Positions 50,101 to 57,410 of a stretch of 64,000 nt of DNA are shown in pieces. The position numbers and the translations under genes are program-made. The stretch lies in the NCBI RefSeq assembly GCF_024763615.1, contig NC_077223.1, positions 86,676,627 to 86,740,626 on the forward strand. The letters are read 5' to 3'. This stretch comes from Phlebotomus papatasi (lineage: Eukaryota > Arthropoda > Insecta > Diptera > Psychodidae). Position 1 is the stretch's first letter, and every line of letters begins with the position of its first letter. Below the pieces are notes generated by a model. The model was not told where the DNA came from. It did no database searches and saw only the letters and a list, made by a program, of their open reading frames with translations.

Positions 50101-53100
50101 TCACCAGTTGCTCATTGTCCTCCCGCAGGAGTTCAAGCTCAACATCTTGTTCTTGATTCGACTGATATGCCGCATCCAGACACTCAAGAACATTCACCAG
50201 AAGTGGCATCAGCGTCTTAACCACATCTTCATCGTAGCGCTGAATCATGCGCTCGAACTCCTGGTAAATGCTCCCAGCGAGCGACTGAACCTACACGATG
50301 GACAAAAAGGCATTTCAGACAATCCATCGTGTCGATTCCCAACCCAAAATCTTTATCTCTTATGCGAATCACGGCCACTGATAAGAATTTTGCTCTACTG
50401 ACATTTCGGAAATGAATTAATCACAATGTTATTCAAGGTATTTGACTAAATCATCAGGCTTAAAAACTTATCTTATCTTAATAAATAAGTCAAAATTCCT
50501 GATTGAATTCATTAAATAATTTTTGAGTGATTATTTTTCGTTGAATTTCTAACTAAAGGGATATTTGAAACCTTAAAAATTCTTATACAAAAAAAACATG
50601 AGTAATTGACAACCCTTCTTCGTAAGATGATATCCCTCCCTTTTATTCATCAACGGGGTATTTTCTTAGAACTGTTTTGCAATATTTATGGAGAAAGAAA
50701 CCGACAGAGTAGAAGTTAACACAAGCATTCTCCAGCTTTCGAAAAAAATAAAAGTTGTTCTCTTTAAAGGGATATACACACTAAAAAATTTATGTCCATA
50801 TTTGACAATATTGAAAAACAAATTTGACAGTTTTCTATATTAAATTTTTTCATTTAACGGTTAAAATTTAATAATTTAATTTATTTAAAAGTGTTCTTTA
50901 ATTTATTTTCACTTCCCACAATTATCATAAAGTAAAAGAAAAGATTTGGAAAACTAGTAACATAGGTGGTCCGTATTGAGGAACATTGTCAGGACCGAAA
51001 TAAGCCCGCAAACCCCCTCCAGTGACGCAAAAAATTGCATACGTGCAGGAGATACTTTCAGACAAATTTACAGAAACATCGTGATGTATGCAGAACATTT
51101 TTATTGGTAATCTTTTAACCTATATTCGAAATCCACTATTGCACTTCATTGTCACTCAATCGATATCAATTCAAATACCAACAGGGGGTTTAACCGTTGG
51201 GGAGGTTGGGGATATGCTAGTGCGAACAATTTTTGGATATGTTATAGAAATTACCTAGTAGAGCATTTCATCCTTATACAAAAATACCATTGAATTATTC
51301 CTAATAACGGTTTTTCAAGGTCAAAGTTTAAAAGGCTCTAGAGTAGAGAGTTTGTTTCTCGACCAAATGGTATTATATCTGGTCTAGTTGGAAAAGTCTT
51401 GAAATTTCCGATAACACTGCATCAGTTCTAATTGGTTTTGAACCGTGAATGAACAAATTATGAATCGTTAACTAATGTTTATCCGAAAAGCAATTCTATT
51501 ACTCTAAAAACTATGTTGTGGGATCTCTTGAGTGATTTATGCGATTTATGTAACGATTTAAATCGATTGAGAAACGATAAACGGTAAATGATGGGTAAGT
51601 ACTTTTGAAGGTCTTTTTAATTCATTTTCTACAGTAAATGTTTATTTTAGGTAAGTCAATTGAATATTCAAAAGGGTTGACAAAGGGACGTGAATTTTGA
51701 CTTCTTGAAATTTTCCTGATCTAAAAGGTGTGCTCAAGTCAAAAAGAACCAATGTCATAAAGATCCAGACGGACATTTCGTTCTTATACGAAAATACTGT
51801 TGAGCATTTTCTAAAAACTGTTTTTCAAGGTCAAAGGTTTAAAGGGCTCCATAGAGAACGTACTTCTCAAATCATAAAACTATTTAGTGAGATTTTAAAT
51901 CGGTTAAAAATTTTAAATTAAAATTTAAATCGGTTAAAGCTGGCAACAACGGTAAATGATGCGATAAACCATCTATGTAAGTCATGAGTTCCAGCCCTTC
52001 GTAAAGCCTGGGACGCTTCCCCACTACTTTTTTTAGTATCATCTATATTTGTGGAGCTCAGAGGCAAAATGACACATATCCTATGGTTAAAGCATAGGAT
52101 ATGTGTCATTTTGCCTCTGAGCTCCACATTTCATTTCTTTTTGTTTTGTTTTTTTAGAGATAAAGCTAAGCCCATTTTGTAGGTATTGATATATGATTTA
52201 AAAATTACGAAAACCCGAGCCAAAAAGAACTTCCAGTCATTGAGAAATTAGCAATATCCTTCTGAAAATTCACAATAAGTATGATATTTTATTTCTTGAA
52301 AACGACTTAACCGATCTTAATGAATTTTTTGCTCAAAGTCGACGTATGACTTCAGCTTTAAATAAATATTTTCAAATTCTACCTCTGACTGCCGTCTGGT
52401 AGCTCCTTATACAAACTTATTGTGTTTTAAAGACATCGAACAAGTGCAATAAAATGAAAACTTTTCGTATGATGGGAAACCATTGGAAGTCTAGTGTCTT
52501 TTGAACATACCAAAAAACCTATAACACCATCACGTCAAGTTTCTGAGATATCTTAAAGTGAGGATTCTTAAGAAATGGGTAGAATTATTTTATGAAAAAT
52601 GCCTTTTTTCTCAATAAAGGCCTCTACACATAAGGAATAGTTTTTTATCAAAAATTGAATTTGTGAAAGAATAACGTTTCCATCTACAAAATTTCATGCA
52701 ATTTGAAAACTGCAATTTTCGTCAAAAAATGCTTCCAATGTGTAGAGAACGTAGAGACCATAACTGTGTATCGTAAGCTGTTGGTGATAAAGAACGATTT
52801 CTAAAGGAGAACTTTAAGAACATTTTGAGAAAAAAACAGGGGTGCGATTAACTTTTTTCCGTCATAACTTGAACACTTTTTGGGTGTAAAAATATATCAA
52901 CATTTTTTAATGTTAATTTTACACCTTTTTAAGGGTAAAATTAACATGAAAAAGGGTAACTTTAACCCCTAATACATCTAAAAATCATAATATTTACACC
53001 AATTTCGGATCAATACTGCAGGGTAAAATAAACATTTTCGGAATGTTATTTTAACTTTTTCGGATTTCTCTCAGTGTAGACACAAAAACTTACGAGTTAA

Positions 53101-55456
53101 GCCGAGAGACGACTTAATGTAATTATATTCAAAATAATGATTTGACAAAATTCCCATCAGTTTCCCCTTAACTAAGCCGTTACTCGGCTTAAACCGAAAG
53201 TCGATTAATCAAAAACTGATGGTTATGTAGTCCGATCATTATTTTGATTATAATTACGTTAATACATCTCTCGGCATAAGTCGTATGTGTGTCTAGGGCA
53301 TAAGACAAATGGTTTTTGTAAAAAAAAAATGAGTTTAATAAAACTCAATCCATTTCTTAAGGTTTCATGTTCTATGCTCTTCCTAAATATTTTTGGGATC
53401 CCGAAACAAAAGTTTTGACCTTTACCAATGCCTATTCGATGGTATAAGGTCTCATTCGTGGTAAAAGGTGAGACCGTTTTACCCACTGTCTTTATGCCCT
53501 AGACACACTTACGACTTAAGCCGAGAGACGACTAAGCTCGCTCATAGCCAAGTCAGTTCCTGACACACTACAAACGAGGCTTAACATTCACTGCGACTCA
53601 CAGTGCATTTTAGTAGAAATATTTGCATAAAAAACCCACGAAAGTTATTTTTTGTGGATACCAGTGAATGCTAAGCCTCATTTGTAGTGTGTTAGGAACT
53701 GACTTGGCTATGAACTAGCTTAGTCGTTTCTAGACTTTAGTCGTAAGTATGTCTAGGGCATAAGTCGATAGATAAACCTTAGAGGAATATGTCAAAAAAA
53801 TCAGAAATCAATTCACATTTATTTCCGAAGAAACAGAGATGAAAGCGAAGGAGCGTAGAGCAGATTTGTATGTATGTACTCCTGAGAACATCCAAAATTT
53901 TGAAGCACGTTTTCCCAACTTCTCATTTTCACAATTTCATCGAATTCTCGGGAAATACAGAAAATAATAATTGGCCGAATGAAATGAACAAGGCTTATTC
54001 TGTTCTGAATTAAATTCTCTTCTATTTGAACCTAAAAAAAATCAAGGGGTAATACATTTCGGGCAACTCGGGCCAATGTGGCCAACGAACCCACGGGGAA
54101 CCCGGGGAACTCATATATTCTGCAGGGAACTCTAGGAGAACCGGGAGAGCCTTTACTTGGAGACCGGGGAATCCATACATTTTTCAGAGATACTCATAGG
54201 GAATCCGGGAAACTCATACATTTCCAGGGGACTCATAGAGAACACATATATTTTTCTGGGAAACCGGGGTACTCACGGGAAACCCGTGGAACTCACAATG
54301 AGCTCGGAGAATTCACCGGTTATCCATATATTTTTTCGGAGAACCAGGAACTGGAGCTACTCTAATTGCTTATGAATAACGCTTTGAAAAAAATCGTTTA
54401 ATTTAAAAAAATATTTTTAAAGCAGTCAACATTTTTTTTATACCAAAAATAGGTGTGATTAGAAGGAATCACACCTAAAATCTTTTTTTTTTAAGCCAAA
54501 AAATTTAAAATTTCAAGATTAGTCGCTTTCTTCTCTTAAAAAAAATAAGGGCTGGAATGATAACTTTTCGACACTATCGAATCGATAGTATCGATAAATC
54601 TATATTTGTTAGATTAAGTGAATGTGAACTTTTTACGCATTATTGAGCCATTCATTGAGATATTCTTAAAAGAATCTGACTGTTGATAAACTCTATATTA
54701 TTTACAGAAAGTTCTGCTATCGTTTAAATTTTTCAGAATCCATATTCGATAGTACGGAAAATAAGTTATCATGTCACCCCAGATCATTCTTGCCTTCTTA
54801 ATCCAGGTCCCCCCCTCAAATCCTTTACATTTACAGTCGGAGAAATTTCATCAAAAATTGCTTTTTTGAACAAAATCGGCTGCACGTTAAAGTCAAACTT
54901 CTGTCAAAAATTTAATATTTTGACAAAAATTGCTTTTTTTTAAAGAAAATTGGATTTACAGCACTGTCTGCAGGCGGAAACGTTAAATTTCTAACAAAAA
55001 AAAAAATGACAAACATTGCTCCCATGTGTAGAGGCCTCTAAGCCAAATAAAAATTCAACCAAAAATTTCGCTCAAAAATTGCTGTCTGGCAAAGTTTTGG
55101 GCGGTGTGGAAGGTGCCTGATTGGAAGTTGTTGAACAACAATTTGAATACAGAAACAACAACTTGTACCGAAGTTGTTGAGTCTGCCTGAGCGTGACGGA
55201 TGAAAAGTGAAACGAACAAGAGGAAGCAAGTCCCCAAATTCCAGCACCAGCCATGTCTCCCCAAATGGGGCTCTGTCTTTGCGCTGGGTGGGGATTTGAC
55301 TCAAATGCCACTCGGCAGGCCGTGATTTGCATCAGCTGGACAAACAAAAGCTGGCACTCTTACCTTCTCTGACATCACCATTGTGTTATCTTCGTGGGTT
55401 CCGTACACTGTTTCTGCTCCTGTCTGATTGAGGCTGCTGTGTCCTTCATGATCCAT
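27307..55456 (-). CDS. syd: JIP3/JIP4 (Sunday driver) motor and JNK scaffold, complete coding region
   Basis: Adaptor that links kinesin-1 and dynein to vesicles and holds JNK-pathway kinases. It acts in axonal transport and neuronal injury signalling. Nine coding exons: 55364-55456, 49740-50290, 45939-46285, 45670-45705, 41552-41569, 40599-41416, 36388-37795, 32882-33202, 27307-27410. Their total is 3696 nt, exactly 1231 codons plus stop, about the size of fly Syd. Every junction is GT-AG with matching phase. RH1 domain at about 32-100 (SLAGSIYQEFERMI, KTLMPLLVNVLE); coiled coil to about 190 (LELLREDNEQLVTQYEREK). Second coil 350-430 (MGKEVENLILEN); RH2-like block 443-480 (RKRFTRVEMARVLMERN), which binds small GTPases in relatives. 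C-terminal beta-propeller from about 897 (MWLGAQNGMLYVH, NRLWIGTGNGVIISVPL). The C-terminus is SYLIVWHVTQN. Introns carry large repeats. Identification rests on many conserved blocks recalled from JIP3/4. Confidence 0.95.
28070..28811. mobile_element. Inverted-repeat element with GGGAATTCTGTAA ends, long copy
   Basis: Left end AGGGGAATTCTGTAACGC (approximately), right end ATTACAGAATTCCCCT. The subterminal words GGCAATGCCAT and GACAATGCCACG are inverted. Interior about 740 bp with no credible ORF. The short relative is at 4665-5006. Parts of the interior (TTTCGAATTTTCGAAC type) recur near 520-600 and 43700-43800. Confidence 0.65.
29280..30740 (-). mobile_element. Inverted, diverged copy of the 1.8-kb repeat
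   Basis: Begins with the reversed 3' end (GTGAGATTCTTAACAATCTC, CACCTACTGTAATCC) and runs back to about where copies A/B read CACGCTTAAACGG. The outer several hundred bases are missing. Much more diverged than the tandem pair, so it is older. Its GGCC block is replaced by the SINE at 29417-29621. Confidence 0.75.
29417..29621 (+). mobile_element. tRNA-derived SINE with 12-bp target duplication
   Basis: The head is tRNA-like: TCAAGTGGTAGAG as A-box region and GGGTTCGAATCCC as perfect B box, followed by TTTAGGTCACC. The unrelated body ends in ATTATTATTATTAA. Direct repeats TAACGTTCCCGG (29405-29416) and TAACGTCCCCGG (29622-29633) flank it with one mismatch. It is read here as a RNA polymerase III-type SINE rather than a functional tRNA, because the anticodon and acceptor stems do not pair well. 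Confidence 0.8.
32882..33202 (-). CDS. syd: syd exon 8 (propeller, last blades)
   Basis: 321 nt between TTTGCAG|GAACTGG and CGTTTAG|GTAAGT. Encodes TGNGVIISVPLTETNG, a Ser-rich loop (SSTGGSSISSSAGSSASSLS), CFMANAQLSFHGHRDSVKFF and GGEGYIDFRLG, the conserved final strand of the JIP propeller. Confidence 0.93.
33553..34780 (+). repeat. Tandem array, about nine units of about 137 bp
   Basis: The phrase GATTATAGCAACGCATTTTA followed by TAGGAC recurs near 33585, 33721, 33868, 34008, 34142, 34275, 34415, 34544 and 34680, with spacings of 129-147 bases. Each unit also has ATTGCTATAATTATTCTTTA and CCTAAGCTTGCGAAAC. Units differ by many substitutions and small indels, so the array is old. Confidence 0.85.
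36028..36310 (+). repeat. 176-bp duplication next to syd exon 7
   Basis: TTTATAGCAACAAATATTCC, ATTGAAAAATTTTGAATACG and TTTTTATAGGACGAACGA occur at about 36053-36120 and again at about 36229-36290, 176 bases apart and almost identical. It shares words with the 137-bp array. Confidence 0.75.
36388..37795 (-). CDS. syd: syd exon 7 (propeller, main exon)
   Basis: 1408 nt from CCGGACAG|GTTCCC to TGGATCG|GTAAGT. Opens VPIYCQPIAEANPHMKVFCA, continues through a Ser/Glu-rich loop, then the WD40-like repeats: GPTMWLGAQNGMLYVHSS, VVAALANGKIAIFRR, AAHRNKIYIVDPITL, VWVSIRLDSTLRLYHAHTYE. It ends ITALHVSCNRLWIG. Confidence 0.95.
37829..37960 (-). mobile_element. tRNA-derived SINE remnant
   Basis: On the minus strand, AAGCACTGGGTTTGTGATGC is followed by CCTTGGTTCGATTCTGTTTC. 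The GGTTCGATTC word is a B-box match. An unrelated body ends AAATAATAAATAATTAAG. The A-box side is lost into the CT-rich tract, which begins immediately upstream. Confidence 0.5.
37960..39280. repeat. 1.3-kb GA/CT minisatellite with higher-order units
   Basis: The plus strand is almost pure purine (GAGA, GAAAGA, GACAGA), so the syd transcript carries CU-rich RNA. Marker phrases such as GAAGCAGGTGGAAATAGAGA recur near 38031, 38290, 38449, 38611, 38934 and 39084. GACACAGAGGCAAGGGCAAA recurs near 38550, 38691, 38857, 39006 and 39164. The units are therefore about 150-160 bp on top of the dinucleotide repeat. Confidence 0.9.
40348..40563. mobile_element. Palindromic MITE, GGGAAAGTGCCCATGCTTCG, copy 2
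   Basis: Preceded by TA (40346-40347). Left arm GGGAAAGTGCCCATGCTTCG, then TACGATCCTAAGCTTCGTAA; the right end is triplicated: TAGTACGAAGCTTCAGAGGG twice, then TAGTACGAAGCTTGGGCACT. The right arm has grown by local duplication. Confidence 0.7.
40599..41416 (-). CDS. syd: syd exon 6 (second coiled coil, RH2)
   Basis: 818 nt from GGTATAG|GAATGG to AAAGTACCG|GTAAGT (phase 0). Encodes MGKEVENLILENNELLATKN onward, the acidic SSEQEDEGEIS spacer, then QRKRFTRVEMARVLMERNQY and QEAVRWTEMIRASRTVE. It closes with EQYRQVRAHVQKEDGRLHAY and GWSLPGSKASPGKS. Confidence 0.95.
41552..41569 (-). CDS. syd: syd exon 5 (18-nt microexon)
   Basis: Acceptor GACTCAG, exon TTAATGATAACTTCTTCG, donor GTGAGTATAC. It supplies VNDNFF, giving NDNFFGMGKEVENL after joining to exon 6, which matches the FFGMGKEVENL block of JIP proteins. 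Upstream is an A-run rather than a pyrimidine tract, with CTAAC 8 bases before the AG. Confidence 0.8.
41832..42046. mobile_element. Palindromic MITE with TCGAACGTTCATGCCTTCG arms
   Basis: 215 bp flanked by TA (41830-41831, 42047-42048). Left arm GGGGAAAATACTCTCCCTTC then GAACGTTCATGCCTTCG; the right arm is CGAAGGCATGAACGTTCGAA then GGGAGAGTGCTTTCCCC. An inner pair, CCTAAGAGA and TCTCTTAGG, extends the palindrome. Confidence 0.85.
42052..42266. mobile_element. Palindromic MITE, GGGGGAAGTGCCCATGCTTC, copy 3
   Basis: 215 bp flanked by TA (42050-42051, 42267-42268). Left arm GGGGGAAGTGCCCATGCTTC, right arm CATGGGCACTTTCCCC. Same family as 7671-7887 and 40348-40563, and directly adjacent to a different palindromic family. 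Confidence 0.8.
45265..45312 (-). mobile_element. tRNA-like fragment (SINE head or tRNA relic)
   Basis: On the minus strand GTGAGTTCGAATCCCGCCCG followed by GTGCAACACAAC contains a B-box-type GTTCGAATCCC and a 3' acceptor-like end. T-stem pairing is imperfect and no matching 5' half is visible. Confidence 0.3.
45670..45705 (-). CDS. syd: syd exon 4 (36-nt microexon)
   Basis: Between TTAAACAAATGCAG and TCGTCAG|GTGAGT. In phase 1 it encodes SWVHPGDYASS and keeps the frame whether included or skipped. The peptide fits the short conserved block expected just before the second coil in fly Syd. Confidence 0.85.
45939..46285 (-). CDS. syd: syd exon 3 (Ser/Glu-rich linker)
   Basis: 347 nt from GTCTAG|A to GTTACAG|GTAAGT. 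Encodes SSGPVSYGFASLENSTMLDT through FQDNEESEENEVTG. Low-complexity, probably disordered, with a proline-serine stretch SPQSEPSPVHPAPSSS that could hold kinase docking or phosphorylation sites. It ends in phase 1. Confidence 0.9.
46797..47965 (+). repeat. Degenerate minisatellite built from AAAATCCCGAAAGCC
   Basis: About 1.17 kb of variants of AAAATCCCGAAAAGCC with unit lengths of about 15-20 bases. Longer blocks also recur, for example CCAAAATCCAGAAAAGCCAA near 47221, 47317 and 47409. All apparent reading frames here are repeat translations (FRNFGFSGFW type) and not genes. Confidence 0.9.
48672..48922. mobile_element. TA-flanked MITE with GGGTAAAGTGGTACAAGTTGG ends
   Basis: 251 bp between TA (48670-48671) and TA (48923-48924). 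Left end GGGTAAAGTGGTACAAGTTG, with GTGGTGCAAGTTGGACAATG repeated inside; right end AATTATATAACTTTACCC with TCTAACTTGTAACAC. The internal arms AAAGCCATGTCTAACTTGTA pair with TACAATTTGGACAGGGCTTT. No ORF. Confidence 0.75.
49740..50290 (-). CDS. syd: syd exon 2 (RH1 domain and first coiled coil)
   Basis: 551 nt after the acceptor CGTGTAG, ending ATGAGTAG|GTAAGT in phase 2. Encodes VQSLAGSIYQEFERMIQRYD and the leucine/glutamate heptads of the JIP N-terminal domain through RLEERESELKREYSKLHERY. The downstream part lists STHSQMSSTSDRLDVNRARL. Confidence 0.95.
52050..52128. repeat. Perfect 36-bp inverted repeat with 7-base loop
   Basis: Arm 1 at 52050-52085 (TGTGGAGCTCAGAGGCAAAA, then TGACACATATCCTATG), loop GTTAAAG at 52086-52092, arm 2 at 52093-52128 is the exact reverse complement. 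No mismatch in 36 pairs. It lies in syd intron 1 beside a dispersed repeat. Possible identities: terminal relic of a foldback element, a hairpin RNA precursor, or a sequencing foldback artefact. Confidence 0.85.
52821..53076. mobile_element. CACTGAGA...TCTCAGTG MITE, copy 2
   Basis: Degenerate left end (CATTTTGAGAAAAAAAC), intact right end GGATTTCTCTCAGTG followed by TA. The interior GGTGTAAAAATATATCAACA and TTTTTAAGGGTAAAATTAAC matches copies at 6629 and 61812. Confidence 0.75.
53077..53300. mobile_element. TGCCCTAGACAC foldback, diverged copy
   Basis: TAGACACAAAAACTTACGAG then TTAAGCCGAGAGACGACTTA on the left; ATCTCTCGGCATAAGTCGTA then TGTGTGTCTAGGGCA on the right, followed by TA. It starts exactly where the CACTGAG MITE ends. 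Confidence 0.65.
53495..53760. mobile_element. TGCCCTAGACACAC foldback, intact copy
   Basis: 266 bp flanked by TA (53493-53494, 53761-53762). The arms run TGCCCTAGACACACTTACGA and GCCAAGTCAGTTCCTGACAC on the left, with GTGTGTTAGGAACTGACTTG and AAGTATGTCTAGGGCA on the right. Inner arms AGGCTTAACATTCACTG and AGTGAATGCTAAGCCT also pair. Nearly the whole element is a hairpin. Confidence 0.8.
54060..54350 (+). repeat. GC-richer minisatellite (GGGAACCCGGGGAACTCAT type)
   Basis: Imperfect repeats of GGGGAACTCATATATTCTGC, GGGAAACTCATACATTTCC and GGGAAACCGGGGTACTCACG, with a period of about 25-35 bases. It is strikingly G/C-rich inside an AT-rich intron. Reading frames across it (NPGNSYI, GEPGEPL types) are repeat translations. 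Confidence 0.75.
54450..54477. repeat. Small hairpin
   Basis: TAGGTGTGATT, AGAAGG loop, AATCACACCTA: 11 perfect pairs. It resembles, but does not equal, the TAGGTGAGATT...AATCTCACCTA ends of the 1.8-kb repeat. Confidence 0.6.
55364..55456 (-). CDS. syd: syd exon 1 (start codon)
   Basis: ATG at 55454-55456 starts MDHEGHSSLNQTGAE..., ending MSEK at GAGAAG|GTAAGAG (phase 0). MSEKVQSLAGSIY after splicing matches the MSER/K-V-SLAGSIY motif at the start of vertebrate JIP3. The frame stays open upstream to 55495 but has no earlier ATG there, so 55456 is the natural start. Confidence 0.85.
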
Positions 55457-56485
55457 CGCTCCTCCGTCTGCACAATCTGCTTGCCCACCAGTCACGAGAA
55501 AGAGAGTTTATCAGGAATAAAAGGCGGAAAAGCACGCAATTTTCTTTTTAGTCTCGGATGGCGTTAAGCTAATTTATTTATTTTTTTTTTTTGTGTTATT
55601 TTGCACAAGAGCAGGGTTAAGCATCCAAAATTTATCGTATTACGCACATTTTGACCACATCTATCTGCACTTTCTGTGCCCTAATTCGTTGCTTTTGAGG
55701 GGACTAGAATGGGGATTTTCCGGAGAGGATTTGCACACAATTTCTTTGCACTTTTTCACTTTTAACAAACTATATACATATAAATGGGGAGTCTCCGTGC
55801 GATTGTCAGTCTGATTTCTGCACAATGGTCACTTTGGGGAAGTCGCACAGAATATCCATCGTAACTGGGGTGTTCTGGGAGGGCAGGATATCACATATCA
55901 CGATAAAATGGTATCAGGAAAGGAGAGAAAATAAATTAAATTAATCCAATAAGAGTCAGCCAGACAGAATGCTGCGATATATCCCCCTTTTTTTCATTTG
56001 CACTTTTCACACACTTCCCACATGCGCACCCCCTCAATTTCTGTGTTACACTGAAGTAGACACCTTCGTCTTCCCTTTTTGCACAAAAACCATCCACTTT
56101 TTGATCTGCAATTGGTTGATTTTTGCAAATAAATATGAGAACTTTTTTCCTACTTGATTTTTTTTCACTGAGGATGACACAGAATTGGTCACATCGTCAG
56201 CTGTTCTAACTGCAGGTGGCGCTATTTGCAATACAGCACAACCGAGCAAAGGCTGCGTATACCAAAACAAGAAATGTCAGCAAAAAATGCAGGAAATAAA
56301 AATAAATCCTTTTTTATTGAAAATATAAACAATTCCAACTAAACAAGCTGGCTGATTTTCCTCGGAAAACAATCCATACATATCAAGTTACCATAGAACT
56401 CCTAAATCTTTAACAAATGTTCGAAATGTAAAATTCCAGGACTTCCAAGACAAAAAATTATCCTATTCAAATCTTTTAGAACAAA
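55457..56485. promoter_or_regulatory. Region between Srp9 3' end and syd start codon
   Basis: About 1 kb, more GC-balanced than the introns. It should contain the syd 5' UTR and promoter. No TATA box or start site can be chosen with confidence. GGTGGCGCTATTTGCAATAC (about 56216-56235) is the kind of word often seen near insect promoters, but this is only an impression. No ORF with support. Confidence 0.35.
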
Positions 56486-56491
56486 TTTATT
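56486..56491 (-). terminator. Candidate poly(A) signal of Srp9
   Basis: TTTATT on the plus strand is AATAAA on the transcript, 77 bases after the Srp9 stop codon. The distance is typical for a short insect 3' UTR. Confidence 0.6.
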
Positions 56492-56567
56492 ATAATAAAC
56501 TTAAATCACCATCTGGAGAATGCAGTTCAGCAGGAAACAAGTGAGTAATTGTACAAAACAATTTCCT

Positions 56568-56660
56568 TCATTCATTTGATGCCATGTGGCCCATGATGTT
56601 CCCAGTGAATTTCTCTATTTTCCTCAAATCCGGCATAACTTCCGTTTTGTACTGAACACA
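56568..56660 (-). CDS. Srp9: Srp9 exon 2
   Basis: 30 codons plus TGA at 56568-56570, after the acceptor TATTGCAG. CVQYKTEVMPDLRKIEK is the conserved second half of SRP9. Confidence 0.93.
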   Translation of the reverse strand, partial: CVQYKTEVMPDLRKIEKFTGNIMGHMASNE

Positions 56661-56879
56661 CTGCAATAGTACAACAATTTCCAAAAAGATAAAATCAGTA
56701 AATATTACTAAATCCTCTGTATATTGAGGAAAATCTACCTTTATGTCGTCGGTCAATTTTAGCAGCAATTGTCCCTTGTGATGGATGTATTTCATAGAAA
56801 ATCGACTTCGGAGGGGATTCCTCATGTACATATTCTCAGCAGCTATCTCAAAATCATCCCAATTTTTCACATAAACCAT
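56568..56879 (-). CDS. Srp9: Signal recognition particle 9 kDa protein, complete
   Basis: SRP9 pairs with SRP14 and binds the Alu domain of SRP RNA, pausing translation until the ribosome docks at the ER. Exon 1 (56739-56879) encodes MVYVKNWDDFEIAAENMYMR through HHKGQLLLKLTDDIK and ends AAAG|GTAGAT. Exon 2 (56568-56660) follows the acceptor ACTATTGCAG and encodes CVQYKTEVMPDLRKIEKFT then GNIMGHMASNE, TGA. Total 77 residues, the expected size. Conserved features: W-(D/E)-x-F near the N-terminus, KY-H-x-G-x-L, (K/L)TDD, CVQYK and the KIEK near the end. The 78-nt intron has no in-frame stop, so the unspliced frame also reads through for 103 residues. Gene order: Srp9 is upstream of syd on the same strand. 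Confidence 0.95.
   Translation of the reverse strand: MVYVKNWDDFEIAAENMYMRNPLRSRFSMKYIHHKGQLLLKLTDDIKVDFPQYTEDLVIFTDFIFLEIVVLLQCVQYKTEVMPDLRKIEKFTGNIMGHMASNE
56739..56879 (-). CDS. Srp9: Srp9 exon 1
   Basis: 47 codons from ATG (56877-56879) to ATAAAG|GTAGAT, phase 0. Confidence 0.93.
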
Positions 56880-57410
56880 TTTATTAGCAAAAAACTAGAA
56901 ACTACGTGGATAAATTTAGAAGAAAACACTGCGTATATTTTGACAGTTCTCAGGGAGAGAGTGAAAGTATGCGGCGAAAATGGTCTCCCCGCGCGGCGAT
57001 TTCACCTGGCGGCGAAAGTTTTGAATTTGAAATGTTAACGGAAAATTTAATTGAAAAATTCTCAAGGGGCAAATCATTGCAGAAAAACGAAACATTCGAT
57101 CAAGAAGTTTTTAGAAACGAGAGACCAAATTCTCGAACGTAAGCAGTCACAACTAGTTACTGATTACTGCCTATTTCGTTTGTCGATTGCCTGATTAATT
57201 GGAAATTTAGCGATGGGCAAAACCAATTATCTCGTACAACAATCCATTTTGTTTAATCCGAGACACTTTCCCTTCTCTTAACTCTCTCGTCTCCTTTGGG
57301 ACACTGGGTACCCATGGAAACAACAATTGTTTTAGACTATTTAGAATCGATAAAATTCCGATTCTTCTGGATGATTACAAACTATAAGAATTCCAAATCT
57401 AGGATATTTA

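Larger units (their letters stand above)
50291..55363. other. syd intron 1
   Basis: 5.1 kb. It contains AACCGGTT-type dispersed repeat (about 51230-52030), a perfect 36-bp hairpin (52050-52128), a CACTGAG MITE (52821-53076), TGCCCTAGACAC foldbacks (53077-53300, 53495-53760), a GC-richer minisatellite (54060-54350) and a small hairpin (about 54450-54477). 54480-55040 is AT-rich. 55040-55360 is noticeably GC-richer and may be transcribed regulatory DNA, but no exon is supported. Confidence 0.55.

Noticed and set aside
54078..54375. Collagen-like NPGNSYI/GEPGEP frame
   Set aside because: Translation of the GC-rich minisatellite; short unit, no start context, no homology.
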